From a virus, in IMG/VR virus record IMGVR_UViG_3300028794_000003, positions 1-35,418 of that record: DNA of 35,418 bases. One strand, 5' to 3'. The notes below the pieces were generated by a model, which saw only the letters and a list, made by a program, of their open reading frames with translations, was not told the DNA's origin and did no database searches. Shown here one piece after another: positions 1 to 7,205 of this stretch. Within the stretch, counting starts at the first letter, position 1. The number at the start of each line of letters is the position of its first letter. Made by a program: the position numbers and the translations under genes.

Positions 1-127
1 AAAATCAGGGAGGAAATTATTTTTCTACAAACGACTGGTCTACAGTAGTTCGCTGCGTTGAAATGGTCAATAAAGAACGACCTGAGATAACTACTTTGGT
101 TATTGATGATTGGCAGTATATTTTGGC
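1..127. repeat. 127-bp exact terminal overlap (left copy)
   Basis: Bases 1-127 are identical to bases 35292-35418. An exact 127-base overlap is the usual mark of a circular genome assembled with k = 127, so the unique genome is about 35,291 bp and circular or circularly permuted. The repeat lies inside the Sak4-like gene, and joining the two ends restores that gene in frame. This makes a biological terminal repeat unlikely, and headful packaging also predicts circular permutation. Confidence 0.95.
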
Positions 128-512
128 TTATGAATTCATGCGCCGTGTTAGTGAGAAAGGATTTGATAAATTTTCTGAGCTGGCTAACCATGGATGGTCC
201 ACCATTAATGCGTGCCTTGCAACCCGTTCATCATTAACCAATTTTATATTGGCCCATAGCGATGTGGACAATACAGGTAGGTCAAAGTGTAAAACGATAG
301 GCAAAATGCTAGATGAAAAGATAACGATTGAAGGCTTATTCACTACGGTCTTGCACTCAAGAGTAGTAGATGGAGCGTATCTTTTTCAGACGCAATATGA
401 TGGGGAATTTTTAGCAAAGTCTCCTATGGGCATGTTTGCAGAGTTTCTGATACCTAATGACTTGGCGTCTGTAAAGGGCGCTGTTGAAAATTACTTTAAC
501 GACGAGGAATAA
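1..512 (+). CDS. Sak4-like recombination ATPase, 3' part (gene crosses the contig join)
   Basis: The frame is open from base 3. Joined to the 5' part at 35138-35418 it gives a protein of about 221 aa. That protein has a Walker A motif GQSGSGKST at residues 9-17 and a Walker B motif LVIDD at 84-88 in the joined numbering. This is the layout of phage Sak4-type RecA-core ATPases, which help single-strand annealing and usually sit beside a phage SSB and a nuclease, as here. The stop codon lies two bases before the SSB start, so the genes are probably translationally coupled. The ATG at 63 is internal and is not the real start. An ATPase of a related RecA/KaiC fold is the main alternative. It probably acts in the cytoplasm on replication or repair intermediates. 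Confidence 0.85.
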   Translation, partial: NQGGNYFSTNDWSTVVRCVEMVNKERPEITTLVIDDWQYILAYEFMRRVSEKGFDKFSELANHGWSTINACLATRSSLTNFILAHSDVDNTGRSKCKTIGKMLDEKITIEGLFTTVLHSRVVDGAYLFQTQYDGEFLAKSPMGMFAEFLIPNDLASVKGAVENYFNDEE

Positions 513-514
513 AA

Positions 515-1099
515 ATGAGCGCATTTTGGGAAAGTGAATTGGGAGAAATAACCGGAAACGCAGCGGATGCGTTTGTCAAGTCCTTTAAACAAATACCGGA
601 CGGAACAACAGCATTAGCCCGTATAGATTCTTTTACGAATGCTGAATATCAGGGAAATAAATATCTCAGCATCGATTGGATATTAACTGATGGCGATTTT
701 AAAGGCCAGAAGGTAAATCAGAAGCTTAAAGTATGGGGAGATGCAAGGGACAAAGACCCTATGCGCACACGGCATAGGGCGCTTAATATGCTTAAACTTA
801 TTTATCAGCTTTTTAATATTAAGCCTAAATCTAGCGAGCCACCTACCGATATGGAGCTTTCTAGCTTTAATGGCAAGATAGCGGGCCTTAAGATTAGAGA
901 GACAGAGCCTAATGATGAGGGTAAGCAATATAATTGGGTCTCTGAGGTCCATGGGGCTCAAGGATTTAAATCAGAAACCGGAGTGAGCACTATTGTCACT
1001 CATGTCAATAAAGCTTACGTTAATGTAGATAGCGCCTTTAGCAGAAATACAGAGCGCGCTCAGGCTATGAAGGAACTAGATGCGGACATTCCTTTTTAA
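515..1099 (+). CDS. Phage single-stranded DNA-binding protein
   Basis: This 194-aa protein ends in the acidic, hydrophobic tip DADIPF. That is the tail bacterial and phage SSB proteins use to dock replication and recombination partners. The body (residues about 20-160) looks like the OB-fold phage SSB family often labelled DUF669: a beta-rich core with conserved Trp residues and a basic stretch near residues 75-95. It follows the Sak4-like gene with a two-base gap, and the Cas4-like nuclease comes next. Sak4, SSB and nuclease together form a recognisable phage recombination cassette. The ATG at 515 follows a GACGAGGAAT ribosome-binding site. The role is protection of ssDNA during phage replication and loading of the annealing ATPase. 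The family call is from motif and context. Confidence 0.85.
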   Translation: MSAFWESELGEITGNAADAFVKSFKQIPDGTTALARIDSFTNAEYQGNKYLSIDWILTDGDFKGQKVNQKLKVWGDARDKDPMRTRHRALNMLKLIYQLFNIKPKSSEPPTDMELSSFNGKIAGLKIRETEPNDEGKQYNWVSEVHGAQGFKSETGVSTIVTHVNKAYVNVDSAFSRNTERAQAMKELDADIPF

Positions 1100-1115
1100 T
1101 TCCTTAGGATGACTA

Positions 1116-1769
1116 ATGGTAAAGAATACGTTAAGCAAATTAATAGACGCGCATCAAGAAAAGAGCGTCAGTGAAGCGAGAAATTATATCGGGGCCTCAG
1201 CTATAGGTTCCGATTGTTTGCGTCAAATTTGGTATGAATTGAAGGGATTTGAAGGCATTGGGGTATCGCCAAAAACTCGCAGAACCTGGGCTATTGGTAA
1301 GAATCTTGAAAAACTTATTATGGAATGGCTTGCAGAGTCCGGCTTATCTGTTGCGGATACTTGGTATGATTTAGTTGATCCAGAGTTAGAATTTTTCAAA
1401 GGGCATATCGATGCTATGCTATTAATGGAGGGGAAGCCTAACGCTATTTTAGAAATCAAAACCGCCAAAGATGCCAGTTTTAAGATATTCGCAAGCAAAG
1501 GCCTCTTTATATGGAATGAACGTTATTATGCCCAGATCCAATCCTATATGGGTATGAGCGGAATACATACCGCCTATATTCTTGTTCTTAATAAAGACAA
1601 TAGTGATATAGCGGACGAGTGTGTAACTTTTGATGCCCACTATTATGAACTCTTAAAACAAAAAGCTTTAATGATTTATAAGGCGCAGGTAGAACCACCG
1701 CGTATAAATGGCTCGCCGCTTTGGTATCAATGTAAACTATGTCAATTTAACAAGGTATGTCATAAATGA
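1116..1769 (+). CDS. Cas4/RecB-type PD-(D/E)XK nuclease with probable Fe-S cluster
   Basis: The 217-aa protein carries GHID (D99) followed by the EIK motif (E113, K115), the catalytic core of the PD-(D/E)XK nuclease fold. One cysteine near the N terminus (C34) and three near the C terminus in CKLCQFNKVC match the split four-cysteine iron-sulphur arrangement of Cas4 and AddB nucleases. It should resect or trim DNA ends to make ssDNA for the SSB and Sak4-like proteins just upstream. Its stop overlaps the next start as ATGA, so it is coupled to the alpha-CTD gene. The start ATG at 1116 follows a CCTTAGGATGA stretch. No CRISPR array or cas gene is present, so a recombination role is preferred over spacer acquisition. 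Confidence 0.85.
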   Translation: MVKNTLSKLIDAHQEKSVSEARNYIGASAIGSDCLRQIWYELKGFEGIGVSPKTRRTWAIGKNLEKLIMEWLAESGLSVADTWYDLVDPELEFFKGHIDAMLLMEGKPNAILEIKTAKDASFKIFASKGLFIWNERYYAQIQSYMGMSGIHTAYILVLNKDNSDIADECVTFDAHYYELLKQKALMIYKAQVEPPRINGSPLWYQCKLCQFNKVCHK

Positions 1770-2329
1770 AAGAAAAAGAAACGAACAAGGAAATGATAGG
1801 ATCCATTGTAGAAGCTTGTTTTATTATGTTCAAAAAAGACATAGAAGTAAAAATACATAGCTTTCAGGATGGTATTTTTCAATTCTCATCTCGAATTACG
1901 GAAGCTAAAAATATGGCTATAAAAAATAGGGAAATTATTAAAGGTCAAGAGTGGCAATTTCAAAATATCCAGGAAGATAGGGAAAATATACGCTTAGCTA
2001 TACTTAATAATAGCAAAGAAATAAATCATTTAAAAAATGAAATAAAAGATATAACAAAAAATGTTATGGAACTGAAAAAGTTATTAGAAAAACCAGAAAA
2101 TATGCTGCATTCAGATGACGCTAAAAATAATATTCTTAAAGAGTCTATTGATTTTTTAGATCTGCCCGTAAGGCCAAGACATTGTCTTTTAGCGGAAAAT
2201 ATAAATACTGTACAAGACTTAATAGAATGCACGAGGCATGACCTGCTAATAACCCCAAATTTAGGAAGAAAATCCCTGACCGAAATATTAGATGCATTAC
2301 ATAGACATGGATTGAAATTAAAGGACTAA
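1766..2329 (+). CDS. Coiled-coil protein with RNA polymerase alpha C-terminal domain (RNAP mimic)
   Basis: This 187-aa protein has a long helical, probably coiled-coil region (about 40-110) and a C-terminal domain (127-185) that aligns without gaps to bacterial RNA polymerase alpha CTD. The DNA-contact residues of E. coli alpha R265, C269, G296, K298, S299 and E302 are all kept (R136, C140, G167, K169, S170, E173); N268 is replaced by H139. The face that touches CAP (E286, V287) is changed to R157 and H158. The acidic sigma-facing positions D258 and E261 remain acidic (D129, D132), while D259 became F130. There is no alpha N-terminal domain, so it cannot assemble polymerase itself. It sits in an ATGA overlap after the nuclease and one base before the sigma-4 gene. 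Likely role: an add-on UP-element reader or a decoy. Confidence 0.85.
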   Translation: MKEKETNKEMIGSIVEACFIMFKKDIEVKIHSFQDGIFQFSSRITEAKNMAIKNREIIKGQEWQFQNIQEDRENIRLAILNNSKEINHLKNEIKDITKNVMELKKLLEKPENMLHSDDAKNNILKESIDFLDLPVRPRHCLLAENINTVQDLIECTRHDLLITPNLGRKSLTEILDALHRHGLKLKD

Positions 2330-2330
2330 T

Positions 2331-2939
2331 ATGAGTGAAATGGATTTTCGCGTAGATATAAAAGTAAGAAATGAGAATATATTACATATAATAGAAAAGA
2401 ATGGGTATAAGACTGTAGGAGAGTTTTGTAGGACAAATAACATAATGAAGCATGTGTCACGAATAGGATCACTAGTCAATTTTAAAGAATCCCCCTTAAT
2501 GACTAATGGAGAATTTTGGCCATTCATATGTGAAATCGCAGATTTATTAATGTGTTCACCTGAGGATTTTTTTTCTGATTCGCAGCTAACAATGGAATTA
2601 GCAACCAATAAGAAGACGCTTCTTATTCGGGAGGCTGAGGTTAAAATGCTCGCAGAAAGCTATAATACAACACCGCTTCTTGAGGAGATAATCGATAAAG
2701 AGAAAGTTAAAAATATGATTGAAGATGCATTAGAAAGTTTAACCCCTAGAGAAAAGAAAGTACTTATAATGCGATTTGGCCTCAACGGCGGCAATGACCA
2801 CACGCTAGAAGAAGTGGCGAATGTTTTTGATGTTACTAGAGAGCGCATTAGGCATATAGAAGCAAAAGCTTTAAGAAAATTAAGGCATCCTAGCCGTAGC
2901 GAAGGATTGAAAGAATATTTAGAAGAAAGTTATTTATGA
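2331..2939 (+). CDS. Sigma-70 region 4 protein with N-terminal XRE-like domain
   Basis: Residues 115-200 of this 202-aa protein match region 4 of the housekeeping sigma factor. They contain the 4.1 helix motif [14 protein letters not shown] and the 4.2 helix-turn-helix [21 protein letters not shown]. coli sigma-70 residues R584, E585, R586, R588, K593, R596 and R599 are all kept; only Q589, a -35 contact, is replaced (H175). Regions 1-3 are missing, so it cannot melt DNA alone. Residues 9-85 look like an XRE-type helical domain. This mix occurs in other phages as far as I recall. It should bind the beta flap or -35 DNA as an appropriator, activator or competitor. It is followed by an ATGA overlap with the next gene and pairs with the alpha-CTD gene upstream. 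Confidence 0.88.
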   Translation: MSEMDFRVDIKVRNENILHIIEKNGYKTVGEFCRTNNIMKHVSRIGSLVNFKESPLMTNGEFWPFICEIADLLMCSPEDFFSDSQLTMELATNKKTLLIREAEVKMLAESYNTTPLLEEIIDKEKVKNMIEDALESLTPREKKVLIMRFGLNGGNDHTLEEVANVFDVTRERIRHIEAKALRKLRHPSRSEGLKEYLEESYL

Positions 2940-3127
2940 GGAAGGATAATGAAGGGGTCGGAGAATTTCATTGGGAATATAGTAAAAATGGCGAGTACTG
3001 GGCACATAGATTTTATGAAACCGCTGAAGAAGCGCACGAAGCATATAAGAAGCATCAAGAGCAACAAGAGCTATGGAAGAACTCAGATAAGGTATCTGGG
3101 AAACTGGTTTATGTTTCAGGGGAATAA
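2936..3127 (+). CDS. Small hypothetical protein
   Basis: This 63-aa charged protein starts in an ATGA overlap with the sigma-4 gene stop, so it is probably co-translated with it. It is rich in aromatic residues near the N terminus and in Glu, Lys and Gln in the middle (residues 28-48), a stretch likely to be helical. I do not recognise the family. An alternative reading frame starting at 2949 is a shadow: this frame has the better start and operon spacing. Its position directly behind the polymerase mimics makes a transcription accessory role possible, but nothing in its own sequence shows this. Confidence 0.6.
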   Translation: MRKDNEGVGEFHWEYSKNGEYWAHRFYETAEEAHEAYKKHQEQQELWKNSDKVSGKLVYVSGE

Positions 3128-3129
3128 AA

Positions 3130-3270
3130 ATGAATGAAAACATTTTACTATCAATAGCCATGCTAGGTATTATTTTTCCTTTGGTACGAAAATTGGAGTT
3201 TTCGGCTTTTGAGATCCTGGTATTTTCATTTGGCCTAAATACTGCCGCTAATTTATTTCTCTTAAAATGA
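3130..3270 (+). CDS. Small two-helix membrane protein
   Basis: This is a 46-aa open frame. It begins two bases after the previous stop and ends in an ATGA overlap with the helicase start. Two hydrophobic segments (about residues 5-19 and 27-45), separated by a short charged turn with RK and E, suggest a small helical hairpin in the inner membrane. The AGGGGAATAAAA stretch before the ATG is a plausible ribosome-binding site. Its place in the early operon argues against a classic holin. It could be an exclusion or regulatory peptide. Function unknown. Confidence 0.55.
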   Translation: MNENILLSIAMLGIIFPLVRKLEFSAFEILVFSFGLNTAANLFLLK

Positions 3271-4985
3271 AACAACTTAGGCCGTACCAACAACAAGCAG
3301 TACACGAATGCTGGGAGGCTTTAAAGGCTAATGACGCCCCTGTTTTATTAATGGCTAGTGTGGGTTCCGGTAAAAGCCTTATGCTCGCCTCAATATTACT
3401 TTCTATGCAAAGGTATGAAAAGCGCGCCTTATGTTTAGTTAATAATGCCGAATTAGTGCGAAACAATTGCCAAACATTTAATGAGCAAGGAGGTATTTCT
3501 TCAATTTACTGTGCAGCCTTAAATAAAAAAGATTGTTCGGCTCCTATCGTTTTTGGTACTCCACAATCTGTTTTAAATGGTATAAATAAGCAAGAGCCTA
3601 TAGCGAATATTAACTTTAATATTATTGTCGTGGATGAAGCGCATGCTATTAACTATCTCAATGACAAGTCAGCTTTTATGCGTATCTTACGCCATTATAA
3701 ACATCAATATCCCCCTATGCGTCTATTGGGAGCCACAGGCACCAATTTTCGCTACAAGGGAACAGCGATTGTCGGTGAAGGATGTTTATTCAAAACTCAG
3801 GTGGGGAATATTACCACCGATAAATTAATCGATGATGAATATCTAGTAACGCCTAATTTTGAGGTCGATCCTAATTTAGTTATAGACTTTTCACAGGTAA
3901 AAGTAAAAAAAAATGGGCTCTTTGATCAGAAAGAATTAGCAACGGTAATTGAAAAGAGTGCACGATTAACACAGCTTATATGTCAGCAGTTAATTCATAT
4001 AATGGAGACACAAGGGAGATTTGGGGTATTTATTTTTGCTACTACCAAGAAGCATGCTTATGAGATTTTAAGCCATTTACCGCCTGAACATTCGGCCTTA
4101 ATCGTAGGAGAAACCCCTCATGAAGACCGTACAAAAACTCTGGATAAAGCGCGCTTGGGACATATTAAGTATCTTGTCAATATTGCTATTATTAGTGTTG
4201 GGGTGGATGTGCCTGGATACGATACAGTTGCTTACCTTAGGCCAACAGAAAGCCTCGTATTATTGGTTCAAACACTGGGCCGCGGATTACGCCTTTCTCC
4301 CGATACCTTAAAAAAAGAAGCCTTAATTCTAGATTTTGCCGGCAACATTGAGCGCCATAAAGATTGGGACAATCCTCTGCTGCTTAAAGCATTGAAGCAA
4401 ACCATCGATAAAGATAAGCCCTTAGTCATTAGTTGCCCCTCCTGCCAGGAAATGAATAGCGAATATGCTAGACGCTGTATTGGTGTAATTAATGATAAAC
4501 GCTGCAGTTATTACTTTGAGTTTAAGTTATGCCCCTCCTCAGAATGTGAAACTAAAAACGATATTGCTGCGCGACATTGTAGGGCCTGTGGCTGCGAGAT
4601 AATCGACCCCAATGAAAGGCTATCCCTATCCAAAATGAAAACCAATCTAATTGAAGTGGATGTCCTAGTGGCCAAGTACGGCATATCAGGAACTCAGCAA
4701 GGCTTTAGAGTAAATTGCGCCTATACATGCCAAGATGCGAAGGGCAAAGTTGGCGCTATCTATGAACATTACTCACCAAGCAGCGAAAAAGCATTGCGTG
4801 TTTTCTACGGACAATTCGTTAGATTTCATTGTGAAGATTCCAACAAATGGTACAGACATTTACACAAAAGAGAAAAAGTAGAAGAAATGTTAAAAACCGT
4901 ATCAACGCCTTGCAAATTAATGATTGCACCGCTAGAAAATGGCGCTAAAATCAAGAAGAAAATATTTGTAACCAGGAGTGATTAA
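3267..4985 (+). CDS. SF2 DEAH-box DNA helicase with C-terminal zinc motifs
   Basis: This 572-aa protein has the superfamily 2 helicase motifs in order: a RPYQQQAV Q-like motif (5-12), Walker A SVGSGKS (31-37), DEAH (123-126), the motif III region GATGTN (155-160), GVDVPGYD (312-319) and motif VI QTLGRGLR (335-342). After residue 385 there are cysteine clusters (C390/C393/C404/C413 and C422/C427/C438/C441/C443), probably two zinc ribbons or knuckles that hold DNA. The family is the UvsW/RecG-like phage helicase used to unwind or remodel forks. It follows the recombination and transcription genes in the early operon, and no DnaB-type helicase is present, so it may be the main replicative or restart helicase. 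The start ATG at 3267 overlaps the upstream stop. Confidence 0.9.
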   Translation: MKQLRPYQQQAVHECWEALKANDAPVLLMASVGSGKSLMLASILLSMQRYEKRALCLVNNAELVRNNCQTFNEQGGISSIYCAALNKKDCSAPIVFGTPQSVLNGINKQEPIANINFNIIVVDEAHAINYLNDKSAFMRILRHYKHQYPPMRLLGATGTNFRYKGTAIVGEGCLFKTQVGNITTDKLIDDEYLVTPNFEVDPNLVIDFSQVKVKKNGLFDQKELATVIEKSARLTQLICQQLIHIMETQGRFGVFIFATTKKHAYEILSHLPPEHSALIVGETPHEDRTKTLDKARLGHIKYLVNIAIISVGVDVPGYDTVAYLRPTESLVLLVQTLGRGLRLSPDTLKKEALILDFAGNIERHKDWDNPLLLKALKQTIDKDKPLVISCPSCQEMNSEYARRCIGVINDKRCSYYFEFKLCPSSECETKNDIAARHCRACGCEIIDPNERLSLSKMKTNLIEVDVLVAKYGISGTQQGFRVNCAYTCQDAKGKVGAIYEHYSPSSEKALRVFYGQFVRFHCEDSNKWYRHLHKREKVEEMLKTVSTPCKLMIAPLENGAKIKKKIFVTRSD

Positions 4986-5186
4986 ATGAGAACTATTCAA
5001 ACAATTTGCGATAAATGCCACAAAGAAGTAAACAGCAATGCGATCTGGTCGGTAACTCTGGCCTTTGATAGTTCTTTAGTAAAACTGAAAGAGCAATTAC
5101 ATTTTTGTACTTTTGAAGAAATGGGGGAATTTCTCTACGAGAGATTACCCCAAACTTTAGCCGGATTGACTGAAAAACAATATTAA
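4986..5186 (+). CDS. Small hypothetical protein with CxxC
   Basis: This 66-aa protein starts at the base after the helicase stop, with GGAGTGATTAA in front of the ATG as ribosome-binding site. It has a CxxC pair (C8, C11) and a third cysteine near residue 41, which could bind a metal, but the set is incomplete for a standard zinc finger. I do not recognise a family. Its tight coupling to the helicase gene suggests a small partner of the replication proteins, which is inference from position only. Confidence 0.6.
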   Translation: MRTIQTICDKCHKEVNSNAIWSVTLAFDSSLVKLKEQLHFCTFEEMGEFLYERLPQTLAGLTEKQY

Positions 5187-5198
5187 TAGGATAACAAA

Positions 5199-5456
5199 AT
5201 GAATATTACGCAGGAAGCGATAAACTTGGTAGACGGAGAGAGGAAAAAGGATTACGGGAATATCTCAGAATCCTTTACGCGCATAGCAGGATTATGGTCT
5301 AGCTATTTGGATGTGCCGTTAGATAAATTTGACGTAGCGAAAATGATGATGCTCCTAAAGATATCCAGAGCCCGGCATAACAATCATCGAGATTCTTATG
5401 TTGACATTGTAGGGTATGTGGAATGTGTAGATAAAATGGTAGCGGGAGGAGAATAA
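5199..5456 (+). CDS. DUF6378-like phage protein
   Basis: This 85-aa protein has the pattern RKKDYGN near residue 15, then a conserved helix with FDVAKMMMLLKISRARHN (about 44-61) and an acidic SYVDIVGY segment (about 66-73). This matches the small phage family usually labelled DUF6378, found in early or nucleotide-related gene blocks. The all-helical layout and acidic helices resemble MazG-type pyrophosphohydrolases, but I cannot show an active site. The ribosome-binding site AATAGGATAACAAA precedes the ATG. It is in the same operon as the helicase and ends immediately before the next start. Confidence 0.75.
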   Translation: MNITQEAINLVDGERKKDYGNISESFTRIAGLWSSYLDVPLDKFDVAKMMMLLKISRARHNNHRDSYVDIVGYVECVDKMVAGGE

Positions 5457-5636
5457 ATGGAAGAAAAGCTGCTAGAAATCTTGTTATCTACATTAAAACA
5501 ACAACAATGGGAAAAATGCAAAGGTCATTTGCAGTCTTTTTTGATCCTGGAGAAAAAATATAATTACTGGCGTAAGTTGGAAAAGCTCGTGAATCGCTTT
5601 ATCTATGAAGTAGAAAATAAAAGCTTGGAGATGTAA
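5457..5636 (+). CDS. Small helical hypothetical protein
   Basis: A 59-aa frame starts at the base after the previous stop, preceded by the GGGAGGAGAATAA ribosome-binding site. The product is strongly helical and charged, rich in Leu, Lys, Glu and Gln, with one cysteine and two tryptophans, and looks like a short coiled coil. I do not recognise it. Perfect head-to-tail packing with neighbours on both sides (three bases to the next gene) supports it as a real gene. Confidence 0.55.
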   Translation: MEEKLLEILLSTLKQQQWEKCKGHLQSFLILEKKYNYWRKLEKLVNRFIYEVENKSLEM

Positions 5637-5639
5637 CCT

Positions 5640-5948
5640 ATGGAAAAACAATATCTGCGAAATATCGAGATAGCCTTAAAGGTAGCAAAGAGTAAATATT
5701 CAACGAAAGGAAAACTCTATGCTTCTGTAGCTAAGGAGTTTAATATAACCGCATGTAGAGTATCTCAGATATACCGCCAGATTATGGCTGAGATTTGCAA
5801 AGAAAAATTTAAATTATCATCACTAGATGAGGCGCTACATGATGAGAAATATTATTTTCACGAAGATAGGATTGCTTTCCTTAATGCTTATAAAGAAAAT
5901 TATTTACAATCGTTAGCACTATTGGATGTTGACATAGAAAAAGGATAA
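5640..5948 (+). CDS. Probable helix-turn-helix protein
   Basis: This 102-aa protein contains a segment (about residues 25-48: KLYASVAKEFNITACRVSQI) that fits a helix-turn-helix of the sigma-4/TrfB-like kind. It has a helix, the turn around FNIT, and a recognition helix starting at CRVSQ. The rest is a helical C-terminal tail with many Lys, Glu and Leu. It would be a small DNA-binding regulator or a terminase-small-like protein. Location at the far end of the early operon suits a regulator of the next phase. The ATG at 5640 follows GGAGATGTAACCT. The family is not certain. Confidence 0.6.
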   Translation: MEKQYLRNIEIALKVAKSKYSTKGKLYASVAKEFNITACRVSQIYRQIMAEICKEKFKLSSLDEALHDEKYYFHEDRIAFLNAYKENYLQSLALLDVDIEKG

Positions 5949-5953
5949 ATAAA

Positions 5954-6130
5954 TTGCACACAATGGAAGATTTAATCAAAGAACTAACCGAGATACACTC
6001 TATGTTGGGAGCTATCCTCTATTATTTTAAACATAAAACAAATATTGATTTTGATGTACCTGAAAGCATTGAGTCATTAATAAAGCAGTACATCCAAGGT
6101 AAAATGGCAGAAATACATGGAAACAGTTAA
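5954..6130 (+). CDS. Small hypothetical protein with probable TTG start
   Basis: The frame encodes 58 aa from TTG at 5954 or 55 aa from ATG at 5963. The AAGGA at 5941-5945 is eight bases from the TTG but about seventeen from the ATG, so the ribosome-binding site favours the rare TTG start. The product is mostly helical and acidic, with a hydrophobic middle (about residues 15-25). No family recognised. It is the last well-packed gene of the early operon before a looser region. Confidence 0.5.
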   Translation: MHTMEDLIKELTEIHSMLGAILYYFKHKTNIDFDVPESIESLIKQYIQGKMAEIHGNS

Positions 6131-6388
6131 ATGACGGGGCTTCTCTGCGATGATAAGGATATTCATTTGATAGACATTCAGGAAGTAGCCTCATAAAAAT
6201 CCGGTTAGTGCAATAATCAGATATAGTGAAACACATAAACGTTAACCCATTGATTTATAATATAAGAAGCAAATGCACTCAGAGAATATAACGGCTCAAA
6301 ATTAAGCCCGACAATATGGAAATAAATTACACAATATTTTAGTATCATAAAATCACCAATGCTACCAAATATATACAAAGGAACTTAT
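6131..6388 (+). other. Loosely coding stretch at end of early operon
   Basis: This 258-base stretch has no clear gene. A 21-codon frame (6131-6196) starts at the base after the previous stop and has GGAAACAGTTAA in front, so a tiny coupled peptide is possible. The rest is AT-rich. A perfect TATAAT at 6256-6261 has no good -35 partner, so I do not call a promoter. No strong terminator hairpin with a T-run was seen. Confidence 0.4.
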
Positions 6389-6568
6389 ATGAAATCATTC
6401 CATAAAATTTCACTTTTAAATAAAGCGGGAAGGTGGTTAAGGTGTTGTTGCAAAGGGCATGATATCTCTTGCGCTTATCCATGGCATGAAACCTATTATA
6501 AAGATGGAACACAATTTTATAATATTAGATATTTAAAGTATTGCGCTCGCTGCAAGCGGACTTTCTAA
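6389..6568 (+). CDS. Small cysteine-rich protein, probable zinc ribbon
   Basis: A 59-aa frame begins at ATG 6389, six bases after an AAAGGA ribosome-binding site; the upstream in-frame ATG at 6359 lacks one. Cysteines C19, C20, C21 and C28, histidines H24 and H33, and the C-terminal CARC pair (C52, C55) suggest a small zinc-binding fold. The pattern (basic N terminus, early cysteine with KGH, closing CxxC) is echoed in the 46-aa protein at 31844-31984, so the two may be distant paralogues. The last 44 bases overlap the end of the convergent nuclease gene. Function unknown. Confidence 0.55.
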   Translation: MKSFHKISLLNKAGRWLRCCCKGHDISCAYPWHETYYKDGTQFYNIRYLKYCARCKRTF

Positions 6569-6938
6569 CTTTTATATAATCAGAAAGGTAAGTTAGAATC
6601 ATTTCCTTGGCAGCTTCACATCCCCAGACGCAGACAGCGGCATAGCCTCTGGCAGCCTTTCTGGCTAAGAATTCCGTTTGTTCTTTGGTAGGTTTATTAT
6701 TGCCGATTTTCAACTCTATCCAAAACCCTGAATTTTCGTTAAGAGGAAACGCTAAGAAAAAATCAGCTACCCCTTTTTTAACGCCCATGCGTTTCAGTAT
6801 TCTTCCATGAGTCGGACTGCATTTTCTCTCGTTGGCAAAATGATGGAAATCTCCTTCTAACTCAGGAAATTGAAAATTGAACCAATTCACCAAGTTAATG
6901 TGGTCTATTTGTTCGGGCTGTAGTGGCATCAATAACAT
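6525..6938 (-). CDS. VRR-NUC domain nuclease
   Basis: This 137-aa protein shows the small VRR-NUC nuclease signature: HFANER (33-38), GVADFFLA (D59), WIELKIG with E75 and K77, then a Gln in KEQ (Q87) and a GYAAVCVW strand. Together D59, E75, K77 and Q87 form the PD-(D/E)XK-type site. Phage members of this family are stand-alone nucleases, proposed to resolve branched DNA. It is the last gene of the minus-strand late operon, right after the lysis genes. It could clear junctions from concatemers before packaging. Starts at 6938 or 6929 (MPLQ) are both possible; neither has a strong ribosome-binding site. Its 3' end overlaps a plus-strand gene by 44 bases. Confidence 0.85.
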   Translation of the reverse strand: MLLMPLQPEQIDHINLVNWFNFQFPELEGDFHHFANERKCSPTHGRILKRMGVKKGVADFFLAFPLNENSGFWIELKIGNNKPTKEQTEFLARKAARGYAAVCVWGCEAAKEMILTYLSDYIKVRKSACSERNTLNI

Positions 6939-7047
6939 GATCCATTTTAAAGTTCATTAAATATAATGATTCCATAATTCCTTCTAATATCTCTAATACC
7001 ATTTCTTGATCGTCTTTCAGCAGATCTAATTTTTCCTCAACCGTCAT
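6895..7047 (-). CDS. Small acidic helical protein
   Basis: A 50-aa frame starts inside an ATGA overlap with the 53-aa gene upstream and ends 44 bases inside the nuclease gene in another frame. AAGGTGAAGATAA supplies the ribosome-binding site. The product is helical and rich in Glu, Leu and Met, with a heptad-like leucine pattern over residues 5-35; no membrane segment. Its position between lysozyme and nuclease is typical of small coupled phage genes of unknown role. Confidence 0.5.
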   Translation of the reverse strand: MTVEEKLDLLKDDQEMVLEILEGIMESLYLMNFKMDHVIDATTARTNRPH

Positions 7048-7205
7048 TTATCTTCACCTTCTTCATCAGTGGTGGGTGACAAGATTTTCCTTAAATAGGT
7101 TAATTGTGCACGCATACTCTCCAGAGACCTATGTACCGCTCTGTTTTCGTCAATTTGTTTATGGAAATGGTCCCACAATAACTCTAGCCTTTCTTCAGTA
7201 CTCAT
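7044..7205 (-). CDS. Small coiled-coil protein next to lysozyme
   Basis: A 53-aa frame starts in an ATGA overlap with the lysozyme stop and ends in an ATGA overlap with the next gene. The product is highly charged and helical (Glu, Arg, Leu rich; residues 3-43 likely one helix) with an acidic C-terminal tail. It has no transmembrane segment or lipoprotein signal, so it is neither a holin nor an Rz-type spanin by itself. Double stop/start overlap strongly supports translation. Function unknown. Confidence 0.55.
   Translation of the reverse strand: MSTEERLELLWDHFHKQIDENRAVHRSLESMRAQLTYLRKILSPTTDEEGEDK

Noticed and set aside
1-127. Direct terminal repeat of a linear virion genome
   Set aside because: Length equals a common assembler k value, it lies within a gene, and headful packaging does not use such repeats.
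2949-3137. Alternative 62-aa frame overlapping the 63-aa gene
   Set aside because: The other frame has the stop/start overlap with the sigma-4 gene and better spacing.
6250-6262. TATAAT at 6256-6261 as promoter
   Set aside because: No acceptable -35 at 16-18 bases.
6563-6598. 9-bp inverted repeat between convergent operons
   Set aside because: Loop of 18 bases and no T-run; not convincing as a terminator and lies within coding sequence.
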